Origin: Clostridia bacterium
Lineage (GTDB): Bacteria > Bacillota > Clostridia > Oscillospirales > Acutalibacteraceae
Reading direction: 5' to 3'
Length of the DNA stretch: 64,000 bases
Assembly (NCBI GenBank): GCA_017380575.1
Contig: JAFODS010000046.1
Coordinates: 1 to 64,000 of the forward strand
The notes beneath the pieces were generated by a model. That model did no database searches and was not told the DNA's origin. It saw only the letters and a list, made by a program, of their open reading frames with translations. The position numbers and the translations under genes were made by a program. Below are positions 48,958-58,224 of the stretch, one piece after another (the stretch's first letter is position 1; the number at the start of each line of letters is the position of its first letter).

Positions 48958-49804
48958 AGAATTATTGCTTGAAGAATATTGGAATATTGCATTCAGAGAA
49001 GCAAAAGAAAATGATTTCGTTTTCTTGAACAAAAATAAAAATTTCATGACTCTTAAGGAAAATAAACGTTATTGGTATGCAGATCCATTTCTTTTTGAGT
49101 ACAAAGGCGAAACTTGGCTTTTTACAGAAGCGTTTGATAATAAAACTGAAAAAGGTCTTATTGCTTGTTCAAAATATGAAAACGGAACATTTAGCTTCCC
49201 GAAAATCGTATTAGAAGAAGATTTCCATTTGTCTTATCCGTTTGTATATGAAGAAAACGGCGAAGTTTTTATGATGCCTGAAACCTCAGCAGACGGTTGT
49301 ATTCAGCTTTACAAGGCTGTTAATTTCCCTGAAAAATGGGTGAAGCATAAGGAGCTTGTCAGGGTTGAAAATGCTGTTGATACCGTTGTTTACGGTGAAA
49401 AGCTTATAACCTCAGTTGTAACAGACAGCAGTGAAAAAAGAGTAGATGTTGATATTTATAATATGAACGGTGAGCTTGTTATGAAGTCCTTGCATAAGGA
49501 TAGTCAGCAAGCAAGAGGTGCGGGCAGAGTTGTTTCAGTAGATGGTAATGACATAAGGCCTGCACAAGACTGTACAGGCGGAGTTTACGGGGCAGGACTC
49601 GTGTTTTATCAGATTGAAGAAAAAGACGGGAAATTCTCTGAAACGCAGATGTATAAGCTATCGCCTAAAGAATTCAGCATAGGCGTGCAGAACGCAGAGG
49701 GTGTTCACACCTACGCGAGGACAAAGAACATCGAGGTTCTTGACTTCAAACGCAGAAGGCTTAACCTGAGGAGGATTTTATGGATCGTGCAGAAAAAACT
49801 CTGA
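48944..49804 (+). CDS. GINT1-N-like / GH43-type beta-propeller protein
   Basis: About 286 aa. RYWYADPFLFEYKGETWLFTEAFD, HLSYPFVYEENGEVFMMPETS and ARGAGRVVSVDGNDIRPAQD are the blades of the five-bladed propeller found in GINT1-N domains and GH43-like proteins; the last motif has the usual RP.Q. In bacteria the domain occurs in surface glycan gene clusters, often fused to transferases. Function unproven. The start is uncertain (ATG 48935 or 48944); the gene overlaps the glycosyltransferase end by 14 nt and the ATP-grasp gene by 25 nt. Confidence 0.7.
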   Translation: MRPIKELLLEEYWNIAFREAKENDFVFLNKNKNFMTLKENKRYWYADPFLFEYKGETWLFTEAFDNKTEKGLIACSKYENGTFSFPKIVLEEDFHLSYPFVYEENGEVFMMPETSADGCIQLYKAVNFPEKWVKHKELVRVENAVDTVVYGEKLITSVVTDSSEKRVDVDIYNMNGELVMKSLHKDSQQARGAGRVVSVDGNDIRPAQDCTGGVYGAGLVFYQIEEKDGKFSETQMYKLSPKEFSIGVQNAEGVHTYARTKNIEVLDFKRRRLNLRRILWIVQKKL

Positions 49805-50952
49805 TTGAGAATTATGCCGTTGTAATCGGTGACTGGCACTTTAATTCCCTTGGCCTTATAAGAAGTCTAGGTGAGGAAGGCATACCTGTTATTTATATAA
49901 ATCTTTCTGAAGGCGGTTACGGTGAGAGTAGCCGATACACCTTTAAAACTTATCACTCGGGCGAGGAAGAGCAGGAAATTGTTGATGCTCTTATGACAGT
50001 TATTGAAGAAAACAAAGGAAAACCTGTTATCTTTACTGCTTGCGATGCGGCGGCTTTTTCCCTGGATAATCATTACGAAGAACTTAAAGATAAATGTTTT
50101 TTGCCGGGACTTAAAGGCAAAGCCTCAGAATATATGAACAAAGAAAATATGTGTAAAGCGGCAAAAGAAGCTGGCTTTATCGTTCCTGAAACAGACACAT
50201 TTTTTTTAGATGATAATTTCAAAGAGAATATTAAAGATTTTGGGTTTCCGTGCATATTGAAGCCTGTTCTGAGTATTGAGGGTAAAAAGTCGGATATACA
50301 AATCTGCCACGATGAATATGATCTGGAACGAGCATATGATTTATTCTGCAAATCCGAAGAGAACTATTCAAGGATATTAGTTCAGCAATTTATCGACGGT
50401 CAAAAAAAGCAGATGATGGAATATGGTGGCTGTAAAGTTGCAGGAAAACAGGTTCAGGTGTTCGGACAACTTGAAAAATTAAGAGAATATCCCACAAATA
50501 AGGGCAGTACGAGTTATGCAGTAGTCAAAAAAGAAATAACTCATTTTGAAAAGAATGTTCTTGATAAAATGCTTGAAGTTGTCGGATACGAAGGTCTTTT
50601 TGATTTGGAAATTCTGCTAGTTGACGGAGTTCCTTATTTTATTGAAATAAACTTCAGAAACGGTGCAATTGCTTATGCGTTCACAAAAGCAGGGTTCAAC
50701 ATTCCTTTTGTTTGGTATAACGGTGTTCTGGGTAAAGATGTCGGTGATTGCAAAATAAAAGAAACCGTGCTTATGTGTGAGAGAGACGATCTCAACCACG
50801 TTAAGGATAAAAATATCAGCATAATGAAATGGTTGAGTGATGTCAGAAAAACAGATGTCTTTATGATTTATAATAAGAGAGATTCGCAACCTTTTATTAA
50901 TGCTTATAATTGGATTGTAAATCGAGCCTTTTCAATCATTTCAAAAGTTTAA
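49780..50952 (+). CDS. ATP-grasp carboxylate-amine ligase-like protein
   Basis: A 390-aa protein with an N-terminal Rossmann-like domain (VVIGDWHFNSLGLIRSLG) and an ATP-grasp fold: MNKENMCKAAKEAGFIVPET, the Lys motif FPCILKPVLS, LVQQFIDG and the metal site DLEILLVDG ... FIEINFRNG (ExN). It would join a carboxylate and an amine with ATP, for example decorating uronic acids of a surface polymer. GAGGAGG precedes ATG. Substrates unknown. Confidence 0.82.
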   Translation: MDRAEKTLIENYAVVIGDWHFNSLGLIRSLGEEGIPVIYINLSEGGYGESSRYTFKTYHSGEEEQEIVDALMTVIEENKGKPVIFTACDAAAFSLDNHYEELKDKCFLPGLKGKASEYMNKENMCKAAKEAGFIVPETDTFFLDDNFKENIKDFGFPCILKPVLSIEGKKSDIQICHDEYDLERAYDLFCKSEENYSRILVQQFIDGQKKQMMEYGGCKVAGKQVQVFGQLEKLREYPTNKGSTSYAVVKKEITHFEKNVLDKMLEVVGYEGLFDLEILLVDGVPYFIEINFRNGAIAYAFTKAGFNIPFVWYNGVLGKDVGDCKIKETVLMCERDDLNHVKDKNISIMKWLSDVRKTDVFMIYNKRDSQPFINAYNWIVNRAFSIISKV

Positions 50953-50964
50953 CGGAGGAGTTTT

Positions 50965-52119
50965 ATGTTCAGAGAGATAAAATCATTTGTTCTGCACAAC
51001 ACTTTCAAAGCGTTCATTTCTGCAGAAACTGCGGTTAAGAAAATGGGTGGCGGAAAGCTTGTCGGTAACATTTTTGATGTTGAGCCGAAGTATGTCGGCA
51101 GCAGCGTCAGAATCCTTAAAGAAACTGACGACACAACCTACATCGCAAAGTACGATGCAAAGGGCAGAATTGACAACAAAAATTTCAAGATAATGGTCAC
51201 AACCGACCTTCATCTCTGGAATAAAAAAGACCTTGTCAACAAGTCGCTTGATATGCTTGCGCGTCATCTTGCTGCGGAGAAGCCTGACCTTCTTCTTATC
51301 ACGGGCGACGCAATTCTTACAGACTTCCAACAGCTTGACTGTATCCAGTTCGGCAGATTTATGGAAAAAGCAGGGATATATTGGGCATATTGCTTCGGTA
51401 ATCATGAAGCAAGAGCCGAGAAAGAATTTCACAAGTATTTTATGCTCAAGAATATTGAAAGCTTCCCGCATTGTCTTTCAAAGTTCGGTGATCCTGAACT
51501 TTTCGGCTTCGGAAACTTCAAGATAAATATTATGAATGCTGATAACACAATCAAGCAGAGTATATTTATGTTCGACTCAGGCCGTGATGCAATTCCCGAA
51601 CACTGTGAGGCTCACGGAGTTCAGACTGACCTTAAAGGATATGACTTCATCAAGCAGGGTCAGATTGATTGGTATAAGAACAGCATTAAAGAGCTTGAGG
51701 TTGAGTACGGAAAGTTCAAATCAATGGTGCTTATGCATATTCCGATCAAGGAATATGAGGAGGTTGCAAAGCCTGACGGAAACGGCAACTATATTCCGAC
51801 GGGTGAGGCTGAAATTCTTTTCGGTGAAATGCGTGAAGATGTCGGCTCATCTGCATATAACAGCGGTCTCTTCGATGCTATTCAGGAGCTTGGCAGCACG
51901 AATGCCGTATTCTCAGGTCACGACCACCTCAACGATTTCTGTGCACTGTATAAAGGAGTTTATCTTGTTTATGCACAGTGCAACGGATATAATACATACA
52001 CAGCAGGCGAGAGATTCGGCTGGCCCGAAGAAAAATGGGTTCAGGGCGTTACGATGGTTAACGTCGCAAACGACGGATCACTCACATTCAGACAAAGATT
52101 TAACAGAGATTACCTGTAA
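50965..52119 (+). CDS. Metallophosphoesterase
   Basis: A 384-aa calcineurin-like enzyme. Motifs: VTTDLHLW (D-x-H), LLLITGDAILTD (GDxxxTD), CFGNHEAR (GNHE), VLMHIP (H) and VFSGHDHLND (GHDH), so all metal ligands are present, unlike the related protein at 37312-38553 whose first motif is DLQ. No signal peptide or membrane helix seen. GGAGG precedes the start, 12 nt after the ATP-grasp gene. Substrate unknown. Confidence 0.85.
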   Translation: MFREIKSFVLHNTFKAFISAETAVKKMGGGKLVGNIFDVEPKYVGSSVRILKETDDTTYIAKYDAKGRIDNKNFKIMVTTDLHLWNKKDLVNKSLDMLARHLAAEKPDLLLITGDAILTDFQQLDCIQFGRFMEKAGIYWAYCFGNHEARAEKEFHKYFMLKNIESFPHCLSKFGDPELFGFGNFKINIMNADNTIKQSIFMFDSGRDAIPEHCEAHGVQTDLKGYDFIKQGQIDWYKNSIKELEVEYGKFKSMVLMHIPIKEYEEVAKPDGNGNYIPTGEAEILFGEMREDVGSSAYNSGLFDAIQELGSTNAVFSGHDHLNDFCALYKGVYLVYAQCNGYNTYTAGERFGWPEEKWVQGVTMVNVANDGSLTFRQRFNRDYL

Positions 52120-52389
52120 GAGTATCGTCAACAATCCGAACCTACCCGAAAGCGAGCCTTTTCAGCGCTTTTCGGTGTTTCGGATTTGAAAGGCGTCAGC
52201 CTGTCGGCATCCTCAGCAACCAAAAATCATCTGAAAATTCTCAGCTTTCGGGTCGAGTTTTTTGACAATCCAAGGCAACAACGGCAAATCTTTGAAGATT
52301 TACCGGTATTTAAATATAAAAGTGGCGGAAAAATCTGAAAAATACGATTCGGGTTATTGCCGACACTCTAAAGAAAGGAAAGGTGCGAA
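52120..52389. other. Intergenic stretch with a long-range inverted repeat
   Basis: 270 bp without a gene. acccgaaagc (about 52143-52152) and gctttcgggt (about 52244-52253) are inverted. No clear terminator or promoter; AAAGGAAAGG near the right end is the ribosome site of the next gene. Confidence 0.4.
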
Positions 52390-54192
52390 GTGAAACCTTA
52401 TATCTTAAAACCACACCTTACAAGAAAAATTACATTTATGAAAAAGGACGATGCCCGTGTTCCGCAGGCTCTTTTTGAGACTGTGAATGTGGCTCCCGAC
52501 CTTAAGGGATTCCCGTATCCTCTTCCGTCAAAGAAGAGCGACTACACTTGTTTTGCAGAGGGCAACAACGGTGTTATCTGGTACGGTGCAAAAACAGGAC
52601 TTACACGTTACGATGCAAAGGCTGAGCGTCCCGAAGACATCATTATGTTCTTCAGCGCACACAAGCATCTTGATGATGACGAGGTAAAAGCAATCCTTCC
52701 CGAAGGCGATAACGTTTGGGTTCTTAACGGTGAAGACAGCGTTTCTTACATCGAGATGATTATGCTCACTTGTGAAGAGCGAGGCGACCTTCTCCGTGAA
52801 GAGTCACATAAGTATGTTATGCGTCGCGGTATGATCTGCCATATGAACACAACAGAACCGAAGAAGATTGAAACAGCTCTCGGTTACACTGCTTGCGATA
52901 ACGACGGTACATTCACAGGCGACCATTTCGTTGGTGAAGCTTTCCGTTACGCTGTTCTCAAGCGTGAGCTCGGTGAAGACCATCCCAAGACAATCGAAGC
53001 AAGAAAGTTTGCAACCCTCACTTCTGAGGCTATGCTTCTTCTTACATATGTTCACGGCAGAGATGAAGGCTTTATCGCACGTTCTTATCACGTAACAGGT
53101 GAACCTCTTCCCGATGACGGCCATTTCTATCAGAGAAAGGGCGACGTTGCAACCTGCTGCGAAACAAACGAGTCAAAGAAAACAGGCAGAGTAGGCGAGG
53201 AAGTTCCTTGCTCATATCCGATTCCGGACCGTCTTGCAAAGCTTTACCGTGACCTTGGCTATACAGATGACGATATCGCATACAAAGCAGACACAAGCAG
53301 TGACGAGGTAACTAACCATTTCCTTCATTACCGTCTTGCACACGATATTCTCGGTGAAGGTGATCCCGAGCTTGATGAGCTTATCAAGGATTCTTGCCGC
53401 AGAACAATGACTCATATCATCAACGGTAAATTTGAATTCCTTGAGCATTCAGGTAAGCCGACAACATGGGCAAAATGGAGCAAGCGTTACTTTGCACAGG
53501 CTGGCTCAGGTTATGTTGATGCTCCTCTTAATGCAGCTGAGCTTCTTATGTATCTCAAGGTCACAATGCACGTAACAGGCGAAGAAAGCATCTGGAAAGA
53601 AACTTACGATGCACTTATCGCAGACGGTTATGCAGAGCTTTCAACAAAGCACTTTGACCGTTTCTTCCACGGTGCAATGGGCGTTGGTGCTTCACCGGAA
53701 GAAGACCTTATGTACGGTGACAATCTTCTTGCTCTTGCAACATTCTGGATGCTTTGCACACTTGAAGAGGATGAAGAGCTTCTTGCAACTTACCGCAAAT
53801 CATTCAAGACATGGTCAAACACACTCCTTCGCGAGGTGCAGCCGGGTTATGCATTCCCGATGCTTGCAGGTTGTCCTGATATCGAACTTGATTTCGAAAG
53901 AATGGCAGACTGGTTCTACCGCCACGAAATTACACGTCACGCGGCTCTTGTTCGTCTTGAGCGTCATGATGTACCTGTTAAGAGACTTCGCCACGGTGCT
54001 GACGTTGATAAGGAAATGTCAGTTCTTCTTATGCCGGACGAGCGTTCAACAGAGAAGTTTGACCGTAATCCGTTCCAGTATCTCATAAGAAGTGATGCAA
54101 GAAACTCTCACTATGAGGGATGCTACCCGTACACATTCGCTTACTGGGCAGGCAGATACTACGGCTTTATCGCAGAGGAGGGTCAGAAATGA
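52390..54192 (+). CDS. Unknown 600-aa protein, possible helical-barrel glycan enzyme
   Basis: No family recognised with certainty. Residues about 45-115 (GNNGVIWYGAKTGLTRYDAK, DNVWVLNG) look like a small propeller segment. The rest is helical with many conserved-looking aromatic and acidic residues (HYRLAHDILGEGD, LEHSGKPTTWAKWSKRYF, APLNAAELLMYLKV, YGDNLLALATFWML), the pattern of (alpha/alpha)6 toroid glycoside hydrolases or lyases. No signal peptide, so cytoplasmic. GTG start after AAAGGTGCGAAG. It overlaps the next gene by 4 nt (ATGA). Confidence 0.5.
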   Translation: MKPYILKPHLTRKITFMKKDDARVPQALFETVNVAPDLKGFPYPLPSKKSDYTCFAEGNNGVIWYGAKTGLTRYDAKAERPEDIIMFFSAHKHLDDDEVKAILPEGDNVWVLNGEDSVSYIEMIMLTCEERGDLLREESHKYVMRRGMICHMNTTEPKKIETALGYTACDNDGTFTGDHFVGEAFRYAVLKRELGEDHPKTIEARKFATLTSEAMLLLTYVHGRDEGFIARSYHVTGEPLPDDGHFYQRKGDVATCCETNESKKTGRVGEEVPCSYPIPDRLAKLYRDLGYTDDDIAYKADTSSDEVTNHFLHYRLAHDILGEGDPELDELIKDSCRRTMTHIINGKFEFLEHSGKPTTWAKWSKRYFAQAGSGYVDAPLNAAELLMYLKVTMHVTGEESIWKETYDALIADGYAELSTKHFDRFFHGAMGVGASPEEDLMYGDNLLALATFWMLCTLEEDEELLATYRKSFKTWSNTLLREVQPGYAFPMLAGCPDIELDFERMADWFYRHEITRHAALVRLERHDVPVKRLRHGADVDKEMSVLLMPDERSTEKFDRNPFQYLIRSDARNSHYEGCYPYTFAYWAGRYYGFIAEEGQK

Positions 54193-55175
54193 GCAAAATT
54201 GCAGTTTTAAACGAATTCAGTATTGAGGCAGTAAGAGATGCACTTCAGAAGCTTGACGATTTCAGAAAGCTTGTTGTAAACGGTCTTACCGCATTTGAAC
54301 TTAATGAACTTGAAAAGATTGCCCCTGTTCTTTTTGAGGCTGTTGCAAAGCAGATTGAAAATGACAGATGGTATCCGTCAGCAGGTATGTGGATGGCTGA
54401 TGACAGCGATATGTCAGAAGAAAAGCTCATCCGTAACGTGCTTTATTCAACAACATACTTCAAAGAGAAGTTTGGTAAGGAATACAGAGTTTTCCAGGGA
54501 GCAAAGATTTATAACGATGCTTTCACTCAGGTAATTTACACAGCAAACTTTGATGCTTGCGTTCTTGACAGCGAAACAGAAACTTACTGGCTTGATAATG
54601 CAGCTTACACAAGAACACTTGTTTACTCAGGTCTTGAAAAGGTTGATATCAACGACATTGATGACGATTTCATCAAAGCAAACGATTTCGAATCAATCGA
54701 GGATGAGGTTATCGCTGTTTATCAGACAGACCTTGACCTTAAGAGTGTTAAACAGCCCGTTTATACAGGCGAAGCAACAGCAGCTGAAAAGCTTCTTCTT
54801 GAAGCAGAAGCAATCTGTGTTCAGGAAGGCAGGAAGAATCAGGATGAGATTCAGAATTGCTGGATTGCTTTGTTTATGGGCGACGATGATGTTGCGACAA
54901 GCGTTGCAGAAACAATTATCGGCGACAGCAAGGTTGATTATGACTTTATAAAATTCAACAGCGATGAGGTTAAGGTTGTTGATCTTAAGTATACAGAAGA
55001 CCTCAGCGGAGATGTTGTTATCCGTATCAAGGAAACTGCAGGTAAGGAAAAGGCTCTCACTGTAATGTGTGATGCAATTGATGCAGGCTTCCGTTGTGAA
55101 ATTCTTCCTTACGAGCTCCAGACATTCAGAGTGAATGCAGAAGGCTTCGTTGAAGAAACACCGATTTTTGAATAA
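54189..55175 (+). CDS. Shrunken GH38 alpha-mannosidase-like protein
   Basis: A 328-aa protein against 800-1000 for GH38. Residues about 50-125 resemble the GH38 catalytic region: ENDRWYPSAGMWMADDSDMS, then KLIRNVLYSTTYFKEKFG, but at the place of the family's PD nucleophile the sequence is FQGAKIYND, so the catalytic Asp is not where expected, and the N-terminal HxD zinc motif is missing. The C-terminus (GDVVIRIKETAGKEKALTV ... ILPYELQTFRV) resembles the last beta domain of GH38. The middle of the enzyme is absent. It may be a binding or regulatory partner of the 600-aa protein it is coupled to. Confidence 0.55.
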   Translation: MSKIAVLNEFSIEAVRDALQKLDDFRKLVVNGLTAFELNELEKIAPVLFEAVAKQIENDRWYPSAGMWMADDSDMSEEKLIRNVLYSTTYFKEKFGKEYRVFQGAKIYNDAFTQVIYTANFDACVLDSETETYWLDNAAYTRTLVYSGLEKVDINDIDDDFIKANDFESIEDEVIAVYQTDLDLKSVKQPVYTGEATAAEKLLLEAEAICVQEGRKNQDEIQNCWIALFMGDDDVATSVAETIIGDSKVDYDFIKFNSDEVKVVDLKYTEDLSGDVVIRIKETAGKEKALTVMCDAIDAGFRCEILPYELQTFRVNAEGFVEETPIFE

Positions 55176-55182
55176 AAAACAA

Positions 55183-55212
55183 AACCTACGAAGCGTAAAA
55201 ACTTCGTAGGTT
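55183..55212. terminator. Two-way terminator
   Basis: Perfect arms aacctacgaag / cttcgtaggtt between converging genes, with ATTTTTAT on the plus side and a T-rich tail on the minus side. Confidence 0.9.
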
Positions 55213-55216
55213 ATTT

Positions 55217-56284
55217 TTATACTATCGTGCCGCCGCCGACAACTATGTCACCGTCGTAGAAGACGACCGCCTGTCCTGAAGCGATTGCTCGCTGAGGCTC
55301 GTCGAAAACTACGCTGACATCGCCATTTTCAAGTGGTGAAATTGTCGCGTCGGTTTCTTTTTGTTTATATCTGACTTTTGCCTTTACCCGCATCGGCTCC
55401 GTCAGCTTGTCTATTGAGATAAAGTTGACATCCGTCGCAGTAAGTGTGCAGGAGAAAAGGTCGTCGTTTGAGCCGAGCACAACCTCGTTTGAGTCAAGGT
55501 TTTTACCAACGACGTAGTATGGCGCCTTTGCGGCAATTCCCAAGCCTTTACGCTGACCGATTGTGTAATTGATGATGCCCTTGTGCTGAGCAATAACATT
55601 ACCTTCAAGGTCAACAAAATTGCCGTTTTCAAACTTAAAACCGCACCAGTCCTCGATAAATTTCGCGTAATCACCGTCAGGCACAAAACAAATATCCTGG
55701 CTGTCGGGTTTGTCGAAGTTTATAAATCCCTGTTCTTCGGCAACTTTTCTTGCCTCGTCCTTGCTCATTGAGCCGAGAGGGAAGAGGATGTGACTTAACT
55801 GCTCCTGCGTGAGGGAATAAAGCACATAGCTTTGATCCTTTGTTTCGTCGGCTGCTTTTTTCAGAAGATAGCGTCCGCTTTTTTCGTCATACTCGTTGAT
55901 TGCATAATGTCCGGTAACAACGTAGTCGTACCCGAGCTCCGTAGCTTTTTTAACAAGCTCTGCAAATTTGATGTAACGGTTGCAATCGATACACGGGTTC
56001 GGAGTTCTCGCGTTACGGTAAGCATCAACAAAACGTGAAATAACGTGTTCCTTGAAATCTTCTGAATAGTTGTAAACATAGTAAGGCATTCCAAGCTTTT
56101 CTGCAACGCTCCTTGCGATTTCGATATCTTCACTTGAACAACACGAGGCCTCTTTTTGAGCTTCGGTGTCGTCGGAGTGGAGTTTCATCGTTGCACCTGC
56201 TGTTTCATAACCCTGCTGAGTGATTATAAAAGCAGCGACGGAGCTGTCAACTCCGCCACTCATGGCAATCATAGCCTTTTTCAT
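55217..56284 (-). CDS. mnmA: tRNA-specific 2-thiouridylase
   Basis: A 355-aa enzyme. PP-loop AMSGGVDSSVAA, the catalytic Cys in NPCIDCNRYIKF and the second in DSQDICFVPDG, plus TIGQRKGLG, are all present. It forms 2-thiouridine at U34 of tRNA for Lys, Glu and Gln, taking sulfur from a cysteine desulfurase. ATG 56284 is the conserved start; the longer frame runs into nifU. Downstream of nifS and nifU in the same orientation. Confidence 0.95.
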   Translation of the reverse strand: MKKAMIAMSGGVDSSVAAFIITQQGYETAGATMKLHSDDTEAQKEASCCSSEDIEIARSVAEKLGMPYYVYNYSEDFKEHVISRFVDAYRNARTPNPCIDCNRYIKFAELVKKATELGYDYVVTGHYAINEYDEKSGRYLLKKAADETKDQSYVLYSLTQEQLSHILFPLGSMSKDEARKVAEEQGFINFDKPDSQDICFVPDGDYAKFIEDWCGFKFENGNFVDLEGNVIAQHKGIINYTIGQRKGLGIAAKAPYYVVGKNLDSNEVVLGSNDDLFSCTLTATDVNFISIDKLTEPMRVKAKVRYKQKETDATISPLENGDVSVVFDEPQRAIASGQAVVFYDGDIVVGGGTIV

Positions 56285-56294
56285 AATTTTAACC

Positions 56295-56735
56295 TCAGTG
56301 TCCGCAGGATTCGCAGTCATCACAATGTCCGCCGCAACCGCTGAGAAGTGAAGGGTCAAATTCAATACCGTTCTTTGTGTAGTAGTCAGCAAGTGCTGCC
56401 TTTACAGCCTGCTCTGCAAGAACAGAGCAGTGAATCTTTGCCGGCGGAAGACCGTCAAGAGCCTCAACAACTGCCTTGTTGCTCAGCTGAAGAGCGTCCT
56501 CGATCTTCTGACCCTTAATCATTTCTGTAGCCATTGAGCTTGTTGCAATAGCTGAAGCACAGCCGAATGTGTTGAACTTAACGTCTGCGATAATTCCATC
56601 CTCAATCTTGAGGTAAATTTTCATAATATCTCCGCACTTTGCGTTACCTACCTCACCGATGCCATCTGCATCGTCCATTTTGCCGAGGTTGCGCGGGTTT
56701 TCAAAATGGTCCATAACCTTTGCACTGTATGCCAT
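56295..56735 (-). CDS. nifU: Fe-S cluster scaffold protein
   Basis: A 146-aa NifU/IscU-type scaffold. The three cluster Cys are in GNAKCGD, FGCASAIATSS and KIHCSVLAEQ. The C-terminus adds a Cys/His-rich tail (SGCGGHCDDCESCGH), seen in some clostridial members. It assembles Fe-S clusters from sulfur supplied by NifS. GAAAGGAG precedes ATG 56735; the nifS stop is 2 nt away. Confidence 0.92.
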   Translation of the reverse strand: MAYSAKVMDHFENPRNLGKMDDADGIGEVGNAKCGDIMKIYLKIEDGIIADVKFNTFGCASAIATSSMATEMIKGQKIEDALQLSNKAVVEALDGLPPAKIHCSVLAEQAVKAALADYYTKNGIEFDPSLLSGCGGHCDDCESCGH

Positions 56736-56737
56736 GG

Positions 56738-57919
56738 TTAATTTTCTCCTTTCATAATCTTTTCCCAAACGGGTGACATATCACGAAGTCTGTTCACCAC
56801 GAGAGGAAGCTGTTCGATTATATAATCAATTTCGTCTTCTGTGTTATATTCGCTCAATGAAAGACGGAGTGAACCGTGAGCGATTTCGTGAGGAAGACCG
56901 AGTGCAAGAAGAACGTGGCTCGGGTCAAGTGAGCCTGAAGTACAGGCTGAACCTGATGAACCGCAGATTCCCTTAAGGTCAAGGTAAAGAAGAAGTGATT
57001 CACCCTCGATACCCTCGAAGCAGAAGCTTACGTTACCGGGGAGACGGGGAGAGCGTCCGCCGTTTACTCTTGTTCTAGGAATGATTTTAACAATTTCGTC
57101 AATGAGCTTGTCGCGAAGACCGCTTACATAAGCGATGTTCTTGTCCATTTCCTCGCAACTCTTTTTGAGTGCTGCAGCAGTTGCAGCGATTGCGGGTGTG
57201 TTTGTTGTGCCGGGACGTTTGTTTCTTTCCTGAGCACCGCCCTGCATAAAGCCGATAAGAGGAATACCCTTACGGCAGTAAAGAGCACCGATACCCTTGG
57301 GGCCGTGGAACTTGTGAGCAGAGAATGAAAGCATATCAATATTCTGCTCCTTAACGTTAATCGGAAGATGACCGACAGCCTGAACAGCATCTGTGTGGAA
57401 ATAAATTCCCTTTTCCTTACAGATTGCACCGATTTCCTCAACGGGCTGTACAGTACCGATTTCGTTGTTAGCGTACATAATTGTAACAAGGCAGGTTTCA
57501 TCCTTGATAGCCTTTTTAAACTCGTCAATACGCACGTAACCGTCCTCGTGTACGTCAAGATATGTTACTTCGAAACCTTCTTTTTCAAGCTTCATCAATG
57601 TGTGAAGAACAGCGTGGTGTTCAAATGAAGTTGAAATGATGTGGTTCTTGCCTTTTTTTGCACCAAGACGTGCAGCGTTTGTGATTGCCCAGTTGTCGGA
57701 CTCTGTTCCGCCTGATGTGAAATAAATCTCGTTTACATCAGCACCGATGCAATCAGCAATATCCTGTCTTGCCTGAAAAACAACGTCAGCAGCAGCCTGT
57801 CCTGAATGGTGCATACTTGAAGCGTTACCATAGTTGTCCTTAAGACACTCTACCATAACCTCAAGAGCCTCGGGGCAGAGAGCTGTTGTAGCAGCGTTAT
57901 CAGCGTAAACAGTTTTCAT
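56738..57919 (-). CDS. nifS: Cysteine desulfurase
   Basis: A 393-aa PLP enzyme: YADNAATT start, FTSGGTESDNWAI, PLP lysine in SFSAHKFHGPKGIG and the active Cys in GSSGSACTSGSLDPSHVLLA. It releases sulfur from cysteine for Fe-S clusters and, through MnmA, tRNA thiolation. ATG 57919 is the conserved start. First of nifS-nifU-mnmA. It may also supply the many Fe-S proteins of the 2.7-7.9 kb operon. Confidence 0.95.
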   Translation of the reverse strand: MKTVYADNAATTALCPEALEVMVECLKDNYGNASSMHHSGQAAADVVFQARQDIADCIGADVNEIYFTSGGTESDNWAITNAARLGAKKGKNHIISTSFEHHAVLHTLMKLEKEGFEVTYLDVHEDGYVRIDEFKKAIKDETCLVTIMYANNEIGTVQPVEEIGAICKEKGIYFHTDAVQAVGHLPINVKEQNIDMLSFSAHKFHGPKGIGALYCRKGIPLIGFMQGGAQERNKRPGTTNTPAIAATAAALKKSCEEMDKNIAYVSGLRDKLIDEIVKIIPRTRVNGGRSPRLPGNVSFCFEGIEGESLLLYLDLKGICGSSGSACTSGSLDPSHVLLALGLPHEIAHGSLRLSLSEYNTEDEIDYIIEQLPLVVNRLRDMSPVWEKIMKGEN

Positions 57920-58224
57920 AAAAATCACCTGACTTTCTTTGGATTTAAGCAAAGTTGAAAGCTGTGACTAAATCCTATTTATGGTATTATACCATTCGAA
58001 AAAATTATACTATATACTTCCTTCTTTTTCAACTTTTAATTGATAGAATTAACTGTACGTAAATTGAAAAAAACTGTCTAATTTTGCCTTAAAACTGCAC
58101 AAAAATATATTGTTGCAGTACTTTTCACAAAAAAAGCTGTCAAATAAAGTAAAAGTTTGTTATTCAAAAATTTATATATTGTGTTATAATACTGAACAGT
58201 AGTTTTGCACAAAGGAGAAAAAAC
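57920..58224. other. Divergent promoter region between nifS and the MATE gene
   Basis: 305 bp, AT-rich. On the minus strand ggtataatac at about 57980 and tataatttt about 58005 can be -10 elements for nifS; on the plus strand gttataatac at about 58183-58192 can be the -10 for the MATE gene. -35 boxes are poor. No Fe-S regulator gene is nearby and no operator is clear. Confidence 0.4.
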
